A DNA stretch of 18,471 bases. Source: an uncultured Collinsella sp. GTDB lineage: Bacteria > Actinomycetota > Coriobacteriia > Coriobacteriales > Coriobacteriaceae. The notes under the pieces were generated by a model. It saw only the letters and a list, made by a program, of their open reading frames with translations. It did no database searches and was not told the origin of the DNA. Where the stretch lies: assembly GCA_900551195.1 (NCBI GenBank), contig URVD01000008.1, positions 1 to 18,471 on the forward strand, given 5' to 3'. A program made the translations under genes and the position numbers. Below, one piece after another: positions 1 to 9,384 of this stretch. The stretch's first letter is position 1; each line of letters begins with the position of its first letter.

Positions 1-1063
1 GCTTCTTCTCGCGCACCAGCTCGCCCAGCTTCTCCAGCAGGCGCTGGCGGTTCACCTGGTAGGGTATCTCGGTGACCACGATGGAGCTGCGGCCGTTCTT
101 GCCTTCCTCCACCTTGCACTTCGCGCGCACGGTCAGCGAGCCGCGGCCCGTCTCGTACGCGTCGCGGATGCCCTTCTTGCCCATGATGATGCCGCCGGTG
201 GGGAAGTCCGGGCCGGGCAGCGCCTTCATCAGCTCCTCGGTGGTAACGTCAGGGTTGTCCAGCATGAGGCACGTGGCGTCGATGGTCTCGCCCAGGTTGT
301 GCGGCGGGATGTTCGTGGCCATGCCCACGGCGATGCCCTGCGAGCCGTTCACCAGCAGGTTGGGGAAGCGCGCGGGAAGAACCGTGGGCTCTTCTAGGCT
401 CTCGTCGTAGTTGGGCTGGAAGTCCACCGTTTCCTTGTCCAGGTCGCGCAGCAGCTCCATGGCCACCTTGTCCAGGCGGGACTCGGTGTAACGCATGGCC
501 GCCGCGCCGTCGCCGTCGATGTTACCGAAGTTACCGTGACCGTCGATGAGCGGCGTGCGCATGGAGAACCACTGCGCCAGGCGGACCATGGCCTCGTAGA
601 CCGCGAAATCGCCATGCGGGTGGTACTTACCGATAACTTCGCCGACCGTCCAAGCTGACTTCTTGTGCGGGCGGTTGGGGTAGATGCCGCTCTCGTTCAT
701 CGCGTACAGGATGCGGCGGTGCACCGGCTTTAAGCCGTCGCGCACGTCCGGCAGGGCGCGCGCCGTGATGACCGACATCGAATACTCGATGAACGACTGC
801 TTCATCTCGCGGCCAAACTCCGAAATCTGGAGCTGGCCGCCGTTGATATCCTCGCCGGCCGAGGCGCCACGGTCGACTTCGCCAAAGCTCTCCTCGAGCT
901 CGGCGTCGTCTTCTTCCTCATCATCATCGGCATCGGGGTTATAGGCGTCCGGGTCGCCGTCCTCGCCCTGCTCAGCACGGGCAAGCAGGCGCTTCAGATC
1001 GTCGGGCATACCGGCATCGCCGGCCTCGTCCATACCCTCGTTATTGTTGATATCGTCTGCCAC
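1..1063 (-). CDS. gyrA: DNA gyrase subunit A, N-terminal part (cut by the left edge)
   Basis: This is the breakage-reunion subunit of DNA gyrase, which with GyrB introduces negative supercoils. The visible 354 codons start at GTG (1061-1063), preceded by AGGAGG that overlaps the region of the gyrB stop codon, so the two genes are translationally coupled with an 11-bp gap. Residues about 85-354 align with the usual GyrA start ([30 protein letters not shown]). The catalytic tyrosine is Y192 in AAMRYTES, equivalent to E. coli Y122. Compared with E. coli the protein has about 70 extra N-terminal residues, strongly acidic around residues 45-60. At residue 153, equivalent to E. coli Ser83 in the quinolone-resistance region, the codon is TTC (Phe), and residue 157 is Glu (E. 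coli Asp87). The C-terminal wrapping domain lies outside the window. Confidence 0.97.
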   Translation of the reverse strand, partial: MADDINNNEGMDEAGDAGMPDDLKRLLARAEQGEDGDPDAYNPDADDDEEEDDAELEESFGEVDRGASAGEDINGGQLQISEFGREMKQSFIEYSMSVITARALPDVRDGLKPVHRRILYAMNESGIYPNRPHKKSAWTVGEVIGKYHPHGDFAVYEAMVRLAQWFSMRTPLIDGHGNFGNIDGDGAAAMRYTESRLDKVAMELLRDLDKETVDFQPNYDESLEEPTVLPARFPNLLVNGSQGIAVGMATNIPPHNLGETIDATCLMLDNPDVTTEELMKALPGPDFPTGGIIMGKKGIRDAYETGRGSLTVRAKCKVEEGKNGRSSIVVTEIPYQVNRQRLLEKLGELVREKK

Positions 1064-1074
1064 GTTACCTCCTC

Positions 1075-3154
<2,080 letters not shown>

Positions 3155-3157
<3 letters not shown>

Positions 3158-3184
3158 AAAATACCCTCGGGAACGAGGGTATTT
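3155..3184 (-). terminator. Rho-independent terminator after the dnaN-recF-dciA group
   Basis: A perfect 11-bp stem (3159-3169 with 3174-3184, including TACCCTCG/CGAGGGTA) with a 4-nt loop is followed on the minus strand by an uninterrupted T run (3161-3155). It sits 26 bp past the dciA-like stop codon and upstream of gyrB. Confidence 0.9.
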
Positions 3185-3210
3185 GGCTCTACAAGGCCAC
3201 CAGATGCGAT

Positions 3211-3774
3211 TTAAGGCTCTTTTTTGCTCTGCACGCCCTTGGCCCACTCGGCACTGGCTCTCATGGCATTCTCGAGGGCCTCGCGCAGTTTTTGGTCTTC
3301 GATGGGCGCCACTTGGCGCTCAATCTCGGTGCGCTCGGCATCGCTGAGGTCGGCGTGTGGGGCCGGCGGGCGCTCGGTCGTCGCCGGGCGCAGGCGCTCC
3401 TTGGCGGCGGGCGGCATGTGAGCGGGCGCGGTGGTTTTGAACACCAGGCCGTCCACATGCGCACCGGCGCGCTCCATGCGCGCGCGGATGATCTCGCGCA
3501 ACAACGTCATTTCCTGCGTCCACGAGGGCGAGTCGAGATATACCAGCAGCTCATTGGACTCGGGCAGGTAGCGCAGGCCCGTCACATGCCGCCCCTCGCG
3601 CGTGCCCGAGCACACCGCGTTCCACGCGCGATAGACCGCGCGCGACTCCTCGGCGGCCTCCATCTGCGCACGGCGCTCAGGGGTCGCAGCCGCCAGGATG
3701 CGCTGGCGCTCTGCGTTCAAAAAGCCACTGAAGGCGACCGTTTCGCTCTCGCGCTCGTAATTAGCACGTCTCAC
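3211..3774 (-). CDS. dciA: DUF721 / DciA-like protein (predicted replicative helicase loader)
   Basis: A 187-residue protein in the place where actinobacteria carry a DUF721 gene, between recF and gyrB. DciA proteins recruit and load the replicative helicase DnaB in bacteria lacking DnaC/DnaI. The DUF721-like core runs from about residue 45 to 115 (VYRAWNAVCSG, then strands LRYLPESNELLVYLDS and the helix LLREIIRARM, a typical DUF721 pattern). It is followed by a Pro/Ala linker and a charged helical tail (about 140-187). The start overlaps the end of recF by 14 bp, implying coupled translation. The family call rests on core pattern and gene position; the loader role is inferred from the family. 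Confidence 0.8.
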   Translation of the reverse strand: MRRANYERESETVAFSGFLNAERQRILAAATPERRAQMEAAEESRAVYRAWNAVCSGTREGRHVTGLRYLPESNELLVYLDSPSWTQEMTLLREIIRARMERAGAHVDGLVFKTTAPAHMPPAAKERLRPATTERPPAPHADLSDAERTEIERQVAPIEDQKLREALENAMRASAEWAKGVQSKKEP

Positions 3775-4867
3775 CCATGCTCACCACCTTGGCTCGATCA
3801 AGCAGGTCATCGGTAAAGTACCCCAGGTTGGTCGTGGTTATGACCGTCTGGATATCATCGCCGATCAGCCGCAGGAAAGCGCCGCGACGCTCGCCGTCGA
3901 GCTCGCTCATCACGTCGTCCAGAAGCAGCAGTGGGGCGGTGCCCAGGACATCGCGAGCCACGGCAACCTCGGCCACCTTCCAGGACAGTACCAACGTTCG
4001 CTGCTGTCCTTGGCTGGCAAATGAACGGGCGGAGCGACCCGCCACGGTAAATTCAATCTCGTCGCGATGCGGCCCCACCAACGTCACGCCGCGGCGAATT
4101 TCCTCGCCGGCGTGCTCATCAAGGGCGGCCAGCATGCGCTCGTACGCCCAGCCCTTCAGCTCTTCGCGATCCTCGACCTGGGGCAAATCCCCCAGCGTGG
4201 ACGCATAGGACACGTTGGCGGCTTCACCGGACGCCACTTGCCCGTAGGCAGTACGCACATGGCCCGCCAGCCGGTCGAGCAGGGCCAACCGGTGCACGAG
4301 CAGAGCCGCGCCCGCGCGGGCAATCGAATCGTTCCACGCGCCGAGCATCTCGCGGCAGCACCAGGTCTCCTTGAGCAAGGCGTTGCGCTGGGTCACGCAG
4401 CGCCCATAGGCGCTCGCAAGATCGGCATAGCGTGCGCTCAGTTGCATGCCAAAGTCATCGAGGGCGGCGCGGCGCACACTGGCGCCCCGCTTAACCATGT
4501 CCAGATGGTCGGGGCAAAACAGCACGCTCGGCAGAACCCCGCGCACACCGGCGGCAGAGCATCTCTTGCCGTTGCGGCTAAACGAGCGCTTACCGTCCTC
4601 CGCGCTCAATCCCATATCAAGCACGCGGCCGTCGCCCTCGAGCCTCAGCTCGACCCTGCACGAGCCCACGCCGTCATGAACGAGCTCGGCTGCGGTCGGA
4701 TGCCTAAACGAGGCGCCGCTCGTCAGCAGCTGCAGCGCCTCTATGAGATTGGTCTTTCCCGCCGCGTTGGGTCCTGCAAGTATCGTCACGCCCTCGTCCA
4801 GGGCAAGGCGATAGCTATCGAAGCTGCGGTAGTGCGCGACGGAAAGATCGCGGGCGAACATGGTCAT
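3761..4867 (-). CDS. recF: DNA replication and repair protein RecF
   Basis: An SMC-like ABC ATPase of 368 residues that acts with RecO and RecR to load RecA at gaps and stalled forks. Walker A is GPNAAGKT (32-39). The ABC signature region is FASQGQQRTLVLSWK, and Walker B is LLLLDDVMSELD near the C-terminus. The start follows the dnaN stop by 9 bp and has no convincing Shine-Dalgarno, so translation probably depends on coupling to dnaN. A second ATG two codons in (4861) is an equally possible start. The gene overlaps dciA at its 3' end. Confidence 0.97.
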   Translation of the reverse strand: MTMFARDLSVAHYRSFDSYRLALDEGVTILAGPNAAGKTNLIEALQLLTSGASFRHPTAAELVHDGVGSCRVELRLEGDGRVLDMGLSAEDGKRSFSRNGKRCSAAGVRGVLPSVLFCPDHLDMVKRGASVRRAALDDFGMQLSARYADLASAYGRCVTQRNALLKETWCCREMLGAWNDSIARAGAALLVHRLALLDRLAGHVRTAYGQVASGEAANVSYASTLGDLPQVEDREELKGWAYERMLAALDEHAGEEIRRGVTLVGPHRDEIEFTVAGRSARSFASQGQQRTLVLSWKVAEVAVARDVLGTAPLLLLDDVMSELDGERRGAFLRLIGDDIQTVITTTNLGYFTDDLLDRAKVVSMGETC

Positions 4868-4876
4868 GGCGCAACG

Positions 4877-5980
4877 CTAGATGCGGACCGGCATGACCAG
4901 GTACAGGTAGTTGATCTTGTCGTAGGACTTGAAGATGCCCGCCTGCGAGTAGCTCTTGAGCTCCAGCGTGATCTCCTTCTCCTTGGATAGGGCATTGAGG
5001 CAGCCGAAGATGTAGTGGTAGTTGAAGGCGATGGTGCCCGACTCGCCCTCGGCCTCGACATCGATCGTCTCCTGCGCAAGGTCCTGGTCATTGGAGATGG
5101 AGGACAGGCCCATCTGCCCGTTCTCGACATCGATCTCGAACTTGACGGCGGGGTTGGCGCTCGCGATAACAGCCACGCGCTTGAGGGCGGCGTTAAGGGC
5201 GGCGACGTCGATCTTGACGCTCGTCACGCACGAATCGGGGATGAGCTGCTTGTAGTTGGGGTACACGCCCTCGATACGACGCGACACGTAGGTGGTGTTG
5301 CCGGCCTCGAAGACGACTTGGGTGTCGGTAGCCCCGATCATGATGGTCGCCTGGCTGGCCATGATGTTCAGCGCGTCGTTAAAGGCGTCAGCCGGAACGT
5401 TGAGTTCAAAGGAACCCTCGAGGGTCGAGGTCTCGACCTGCGTATCGCACACGGCCAAACGGAAGGAATCGGTCGCCACCAGGCGAACGGTGTTGTTCTC
5501 GACCTTCATGTGCACGCCGCCCAGGATGGGGCGGGCCTTGTCGGTCGAGGTGACGCGCCACACGCGGCCGACCATCTCGGACAAGATATCGGTCGGCAGC
5601 TCCACGGCACTCTCGATGGCATAGGCCGGAAACTCGGGGAAGTCATTAGCATCAAGCGTGTTCAGGCGGAACGAGCTCTTCTCGCAACCAATCAGCACCT
5701 GGCGCTCGGACAGCTCAAAGGTGACCGGGGCATCGGGGAGGGTCTTGGTGATATTGGAGAGCATCTTACAGGGGATAACCATCTCGCCCTCTTCTTCGAC
5801 ATGCGCCGCGATGCGATGACGGATCGAGATGGTGTAGTTAGAGGTCTGGAATTCCAAGATGCCGTCTTGCGCCTTGACGAGCACGCCCGACAGGATGGGA
5901 AGGGTGGATGCCGAAGCGACACCCTTCATAACGACGCCGATGGCTTGTGTGAGCGAGCTCTGGCTGACGGTGAACTTCAT
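4877..5980 (-). CDS. dnaN: DNA polymerase III beta subunit (sliding clamp)
   Basis: A 367-residue ring-forming clamp that tethers DNA polymerase III and many repair factors to DNA. Typical sequences are the start MKFTVSQSSL, the clamp core near residues 23-33 (ASTLPILSGVL), the TDSFRLAV region and the C-terminal YLYLVMPVRI, which is part of the partner-binding pocket area. The length matches the family (about 365-380). AAAGG lies 9 bp upstream of ATG. The gene is the first of the dnaN-recF-dciA group and directly borders the AT-rich part of the presumed origin. Confidence 0.98.
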   Translation of the reverse strand: MKFTVSQSSLTQAIGVVMKGVASASTLPILSGVLVKAQDGILEFQTSNYTISIRHRIAAHVEEEGEMVIPCKMLSNITKTLPDAPVTFELSERQVLIGCEKSSFRLNTLDANDFPEFPAYAIESAVELPTDILSEMVGRVWRVTSTDKARPILGGVHMKVENNTVRLVATDSFRLAVCDTQVETSTLEGSFELNVPADAFNDALNIMASQATIMIGATDTQVVFEAGNTTYVSRRIEGVYPNYKQLIPDSCVTSVKIDVAALNAALKRVAVIASANPAVKFEIDVENGQMGLSSISNDQDLAQETIDVEAEGESGTIAFNYHYIFGCLNALSKEKEITLELKSYSQAGIFKSYDKINYLYLVMPVRI

Positions 5981-5998
5981 CTTTTAATACCTTTCTAT

Positions 5999-6027
5999 AG
6001 ATATAAATATCTTAATAATAGTAATAG
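5999..6027 (+). other. Candidate DNA-unwinding element with DnaA-trio run
   Basis: AGATAT-AA-ATATCT (5999-6012) is followed directly by five consecutive TAR triplets, TAATAATAGTAATAG (6013-6027). DnaA-trios are known from Bacillus as repeated 3'-(G/A)AT-5' triplets on one strand, lying between DnaA boxes and the unwinding site. Here the order and polarity (AT-rich, trios, then boxes on the 3' side) match that arrangement. Confidence 0.55.
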
Positions 6028-6192
6028 CACTGACGAAACTGTTGATTATTCCCAAAGACGCAGGTCAGACCCAGAAAGAGAATCGACAGCAACCTGTGTG
6101 CAACAGGGGTGGTTTTCCACGTTCAAAATCTGCGCAAAACTTTTCATCACCGCGGGTTGGGTTTTAGACACCTTATGCCCGTGGTTTCGACA

Positions 6193-6205
6193 AGTTTTCA
6201 ACAGG
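6193..6205 (+). repeat. DnaA-box-like repeat AGTTTTCAACAGG, copy 1
   Basis: This 13-bp sequence contains TTTTCAACA, one base from the DnaA box TTTTCCACA. Identical 13-mers occur in inverted orientation at 9394-9406 and 9447-9459. All three copies are in intergenic DNA flanking the dnaA module. Confidence 0.6.
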
Positions 6206-6218
6206 TGTCTCTATTTCC

Positions 6219-7943
6219 CTACGAACGCAGTGTAATTTTATCGCGCAGCGACTTGAGGTCTTCGGTGACGGTGCGGTCTTCCTGGATCATCTTCTGGACC
6301 TTTTTGTAGCTCGTGCTGACGGTCGAGTGGTTGCGGTTGCCAAATTCGGCGCCCACCGCCGTGGTCGTCATTTCGCACATCTCGATGGCCAGGTAGATAG
6401 CGATATGGCGTGCTTTGGCGATATTGGCGTTGCGACGCGGGCCGATGAGCTCCTCGTGTGTCACGCCGTACTGCTCTTCGATGACGGACTGAACCGTCTG
6501 GACGTTGATCTTTTTGGCCGATGTGTCGAAGTACTGGCTGGCGATGGCGTCGATATCGTCAAAGGTGAGCTCTCCGCCCTCGCGCTCGCGGTCGCCCGCC
6601 TCGCCGGCGCAGCGCTCGCAAAAGCTCTCGAGTTCGCGGATGTTGGTGCCCGAGACCTCGGCCATGTGTTTAAAGTGCTCGTCGGTCAGGTGCCCGCCGT
6701 CGCCCCCATAGGCCGCCAGCAGTGAGTCGTCGCCCGCCTCGGGAGCGGCGACGATGGTGTTCTCGTAATAGCGCTGCAAGATCTTGTATTTCATCTCGTA
6801 GCTGGGCTCTGCGACCAGGCAGAGCATTCCGGCGTTGAAGCGGCTGGTCAGACGCTCGTCCATGCTCAGGTCCTTGGGGGCGCGGTCTGCCGCGATGACG
6901 ACCTTCTTGTTGTTGCGGATGAACTCGTCCATGAGCTGGAAAAAGTAGTCCACACTCGCGCGCTTGCCGATGATGTTTTGGATGTCATCGATGATGAGCA
7001 CGTCCACGCCGTGGTACGCCTGCATGATGGGGGCGTTGCTCTTCTTTTGACGGTCGAACTCGGTCATCAGGTCGTCCAGATATGCCTGGGAGTTGGCATA
7101 CTTGACCTTGATCTCGGGCGACTTCTCGGCGAGCTCGTTTTTGATGGCGAGCAGCAGATGGGTCTTGCCCAGCCCCGATTTGCCATAGATGAACAGGGAT
7201 GTGCATGTGCCGCGCTCGTCCGCGAGGGCGGCAAACTTGAGTGCCGAGCGATAGGCATGGCTGTTCTCGGGGCCGTAGACAAAGTTCTCAAAGGTAAATT
7301 TTGAGTTCGCGGCGAGCGGGGCTCCATCCGTATTCTGCTCGGCCGGCACGGTCGGTGCTGGCATGGGTGAAGCGGGGGCCGCAGCTTGCGTGGATTTAGT
7401 CGGCGCTCCGCCCTTCATCTGGTTCATCATGCGACGAAAATCGTCGGCCGAGAGCGTGTTCTTGATTGCAATGCCCGAATCCGCGCCCGTCGTTGCGTCG
7501 TGAGCGATGGGCATGTGCGTGACGGGTGCGTTCGTTGACGTCGCCGCCGCGCTCGTCAACGGTGCCATTGTTTCACGGGAAACATCGCTGTGCTGGTGCT
7601 CGATTGTCGGCACATCGCCTGCGGAGGCCGGCACCGCCGGGGAAGCAGCGGGAGCCGTGGCGGGCGCCGTGGCGGCAGCGGATTCCGTCGCGGCGCCTTG
7701 CGGTGCCACGATGTCGAGAGCAATCGGTGCAAAGGCGATTTCTTCCAGATAGGCCTCAATAGTCGGCTGATGCTTTTTGAGCTGCGCGATGGCAAAGCGC
7801 GAGGGGGCCTCGATCGTGAGCGTATCTTCGGTCAGGCTTATGGCGCGCGATTGCCCCAGCATGTTGATGAGGCGTGCATCTTGGCCGTCGCGCTGGCAAA
7901 AGGCGATGGCATCCCCCAGGATGATGCTTGCTTCCTCGTCCAC
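6219..7943 (-). CDS. dnaA: Chromosomal replication initiator protein DnaA
   Basis: The AAA+ initiator, which binds DnaA boxes and unwinds oriC; 574 residues. Domain I covers about 1-78. A long linker (about 79-210) is rich in Ala, Pro and Thr, with a charged island at about 157-179. The AAA+ core has Walker A GKSGLGKT (254-261), Walker B LIIDDIQ (D319, D320) and LTSRFNAG as the arginine-finger region. Domain IV begins near IGPRRNANIAKARH; its signature is GNRNHSTV (535-542), where most DnaA proteins read GGRDHTTV. Start is GTG 7941-7943 with a weak GGGAGA upstream, 15 bp after the preceding gene's stop, so dnaA is probably cotranscribed with it. A parS-like site lies in the linker-coding DNA (7569-7584). 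Confidence 0.97.
   Translation of the reverse strand: MDEEASIILGDAIAFCQRDGQDARLINMLGQSRAISLTEDTLTIEAPSRFAIAQLKKHQPTIEAYLEEIAFAPIALDIVAPQGAATESAAATAPATAPAASPAVPASAGDVPTIEHQHSDVSRETMAPLTSAAATSTNAPVTHMPIAHDATTGADSGIAIKNTLSADDFRRMMNQMKGGAPTKSTQAAAPASPMPAPTVPAEQNTDGAPLAANSKFTFENFVYGPENSHAYRSALKFAALADERGTCTSLFIYGKSGLGKTHLLLAIKNELAEKSPEIKVKYANSQAYLDDLMTEFDRQKKSNAPIMQAYHGVDVLIIDDIQNIIGKRASVDYFFQLMDEFIRNNKKVVIAADRAPKDLSMDERLTSRFNAGMLCLVAEPSYEMKYKILQRYYENTIVAAPEAGDDSLLAAYGGDGGHLTDEHFKHMAEVSGTNIRELESFCERCAGEAGDREREGGELTFDDIDAIASQYFDTSAKKINVQTVQSVIEEQYGVTHEELIGPRRNANIAKARHIAIYLAIEMCEMTTTAVGAEFGNRNHSTVSTSYKKVQKMIQEDRTVTEDLKSLRDKITLRS
7569..7584. promoter_or_regulatory. parS: parS-like ParB site inside dnaA
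   Basis: TGTTTCACGGGAAACA differs from the 16-bp parS palindrome TGTTTCACGTGAAACA at one position. It lies in the codons for D120-T125 (DVSRET) of the DnaA linker. Perfect parS sites occur 5 kb away next to parA. Confidence 0.7.
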
Positions 7944-7958
7944 TGTCTCTCCCGTTCT

Positions 7959-9311
7959 TTAGCTCTGAGCTCGTACGCGAGCGGCGCCGAGTTCGGTCAG
8001 ATGGTATTTCTGGCCATGCTTGATGACCAAGCCGGCCTGCGCCAAGTCATTGAGCGTGCGTGACCAAGTGGGGGCCGAGTTTCCAAACGCCCTCGCCAGA
8101 TCGGTAGCACCGCACGCTTGATTTTGCGCCAGATAGCCCAGCGCGGCGTTGCCGCGATCGCTTACGAACACGTCCGGTTGTGGCTGTGCATACTGATTTA
8201 CTGCATTAGGATACATCATTTGAGCTGCTGGTTGTTGAGAACTCTGCGTCGGCGGCATTTGCTGTTGAAAACTTTGAGGCCACTGTTGGTAAGGCTGCGG
8301 AGGCGTCTGCTGGGCCCAGGGGTTGTACTGCTGCTGCGGCATCTGCTGGTACGGCTGCTGATATCCCTGCTGGTACTGCTGCGGGAACTGCTGGCCATAC
8401 CCCAGTGGCGGCATCTGCTGATATGGATATCCCTGTTGGTACGGCTGATAGCCCATTTGCTGGCCACCCGGCGCCCCCGTCGCCTGCTGCATTGCTGCTG
8501 CATCCTGATCAGCCAGCGGCATGGCCTCTGGCATGTTTGGCGGCATCGACATAGATGCCGCCTGGGGTTCTTGTGTGGGAAGCATTCCGGGCTGCTGCAT
8601 CTGTCCCACGGGGGGCTGCATCTGCTGCGTTGCCACGGGCTGCTGCGCAAAAGCTCCCGGCAGGGGATATGTGGGCTGCTCCGTCTCGGGCCGCACGGCA
8701 GCGCCGCGTCCGCCGGCACGCTCGATTTCCTGCACGCGTTTAGGGTCCAGGCTTACCGTAACCACGGTGCCGTTGCCCATGTTGTCCTCGATGGATACGG
8801 CACCGCCGGCGTTTTCCAAATACTCCTGCACCATGGGAAACCCTGCTCCGGTTCCACGGATATAGCGCTTCATCTTGCTGTTTGCGCTGGTAACGCCAAA
8901 GTCGAAAGCACGTTCCTTGTCGTCGATGCCGGGTCCTTGGTCAGCAAAGCGGATGGTGTCTCCGCCGTCCAGAATCGAGATGATGGGCTCGGCAAAGTGT
9001 GCGTGGATAAAGTTTTCGACAATCTCGCGGATGACCATGAGCGAGATATGGCCACCTTGTTCTTTCATGCACTGGTAGACGGTGTTGGTCGTCTCTTCCA
9101 AATACGTGCGGACATCTTGCGGATCAATGACGATCACCCGCGGTGTCGACAGCATGTCGTCATAGACGGCGATGCGCGCGGCGTACATGGCTTTTGGCGC
9201 CTGCGTGGTCGTCTGCTCGCCTTCCGCACGCTCTTCGCGCACGCCGGTGATGTGCTCGTTGTCGGGTGCCGGGTCTCCGGAATCGACCATGGTGTAAAAG
9301 TCGTCAGACAT
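7959..9311 (-). CDS. GHKL ATPase domain, Gln/Pro/Tyr-rich segment and winged helix; function unknown
   Basis: I do not recognise a characterised homologue of this 450-residue protein. Residues 58-190 look like a GHKL (histidine-kinase-type) ATPase: N-box IREIVENF with E96 and N100, G1 box ADQGPGI (D124, G126, G128) and G2 box GTGAGF (153-158). There is no HisKA phospho-acceptor helix and no membrane segment, so it is probably not a normal sensor kinase; the fold resembles anti-sigma kinases or orphan ATPases. Residues 210-380 are low-complexity, rich in Q, P, M, Y and G with repeated YQQ units (about 284-352). Residues 382-450 look like a winged-helix DNA-binding domain (TDLARAFGNSAPTWSRTLNDL as recognition region). 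It lies upstream of dnaA by 15 bp on the same strand and probably shares its promoter. Its start ATG has only a weak ribosome site. A role in origin or dnaA control is a guess from context. Confidence 0.85.
   Translation of the reverse strand: MSDDFYTMVDSGDPAPDNEHITGVREERAEGEQTTTQAPKAMYAARIAVYDDMLSTPRVIVIDPQDVRTYLEETTNTVYQCMKEQGGHISLMVIREIVENFIHAHFAEPIISILDGGDTIRFADQGPGIDDKERAFDFGVTSANSKMKRYIRGTGAGFPMVQEYLENAGGAVSIEDNMGNGTVVTVSLDPKRVQEIERAGGRGAAVRPETEQPTYPLPGAFAQQPVATQQMQPPVGQMQQPGMLPTQEPQAASMSMPPNMPEAMPLADQDAAAMQQATGAPGGQQMGYQPYQQGYPYQQMPPLGYGQQFPQQYQQGYQQPYQQMPQQQYNPWAQQTPPQPYQQWPQSFQQQMPPTQSSQQPAAQMMYPNAVNQYAQPQPDVFVSDRGNAALGYLAQNQACGATDLARAFGNSAPTWSRTLNDLAQAGLVIKHGQKYHLTELGAARVRAQS
8256..8462 (-). 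repeat. CTG/CAG-rich imperfect coding repeat
   Basis: This stretch codes for residues 284-352 of the preceding protein. On the plus strand it is built from imperfect units such as CTGCTGGTACGGCTGCTG, giving YQQ/GYQQ repeats. It is a site likely to vary in length between strains. A TTTTCAACA 9-mer on the minus strand (8263-8271) falls in it, but it may merely reflect Phe-Gln-Gln codons. Confidence 0.6.
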
Positions 9312-9384
9312 GCCGCTCGCAATCTTTCAAAAGGTTTCGAACAAATAGTAGCTCACCGTGCAATGTTTCTCATCTTTCGACAAC

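Larger units (their letters stand above)
5981..6218. other. oriC: Probable chromosomal origin, dnaN-dnaA part (oriC)
   Basis: This 238-bp intergenic region lies between dnaN and the 3' end of dnaA, the commonest location of oriC. The dnaN side (5981-6030) is very AT-rich and contains a DnaA-trio-like run. The rest holds DnaA-box-like 9-mers: TTTTCCACG (6113-6121, one mismatch to TTTTCCACA), TTTTCAACA (6195-6203), TTTTCATCA (6141-6149) and a weak TAATCAACA on the minus strand (6040-6048). A 5-bp inverted repeat, CCTGT-GTGCA-ACAGG, lies at 6093-6107. Left-side genes read minus and most right-side genes read plus, which fits a replication origin here. Function is inferred. Confidence 0.75.

Noticed and set aside
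5015..6235. 406-codon plus-strand frame across dnaN and the origin
   Set aside because: It is antisense to dnaN and then runs through AT-rich intergenic DNA; the product has no recognisable domain.
8256..8462. Regular CTG-rich units considered as a CRISPR or satellite array
   Set aside because: Units are irregular, have no spacers and stay in frame as YQQ repeats in a protein.
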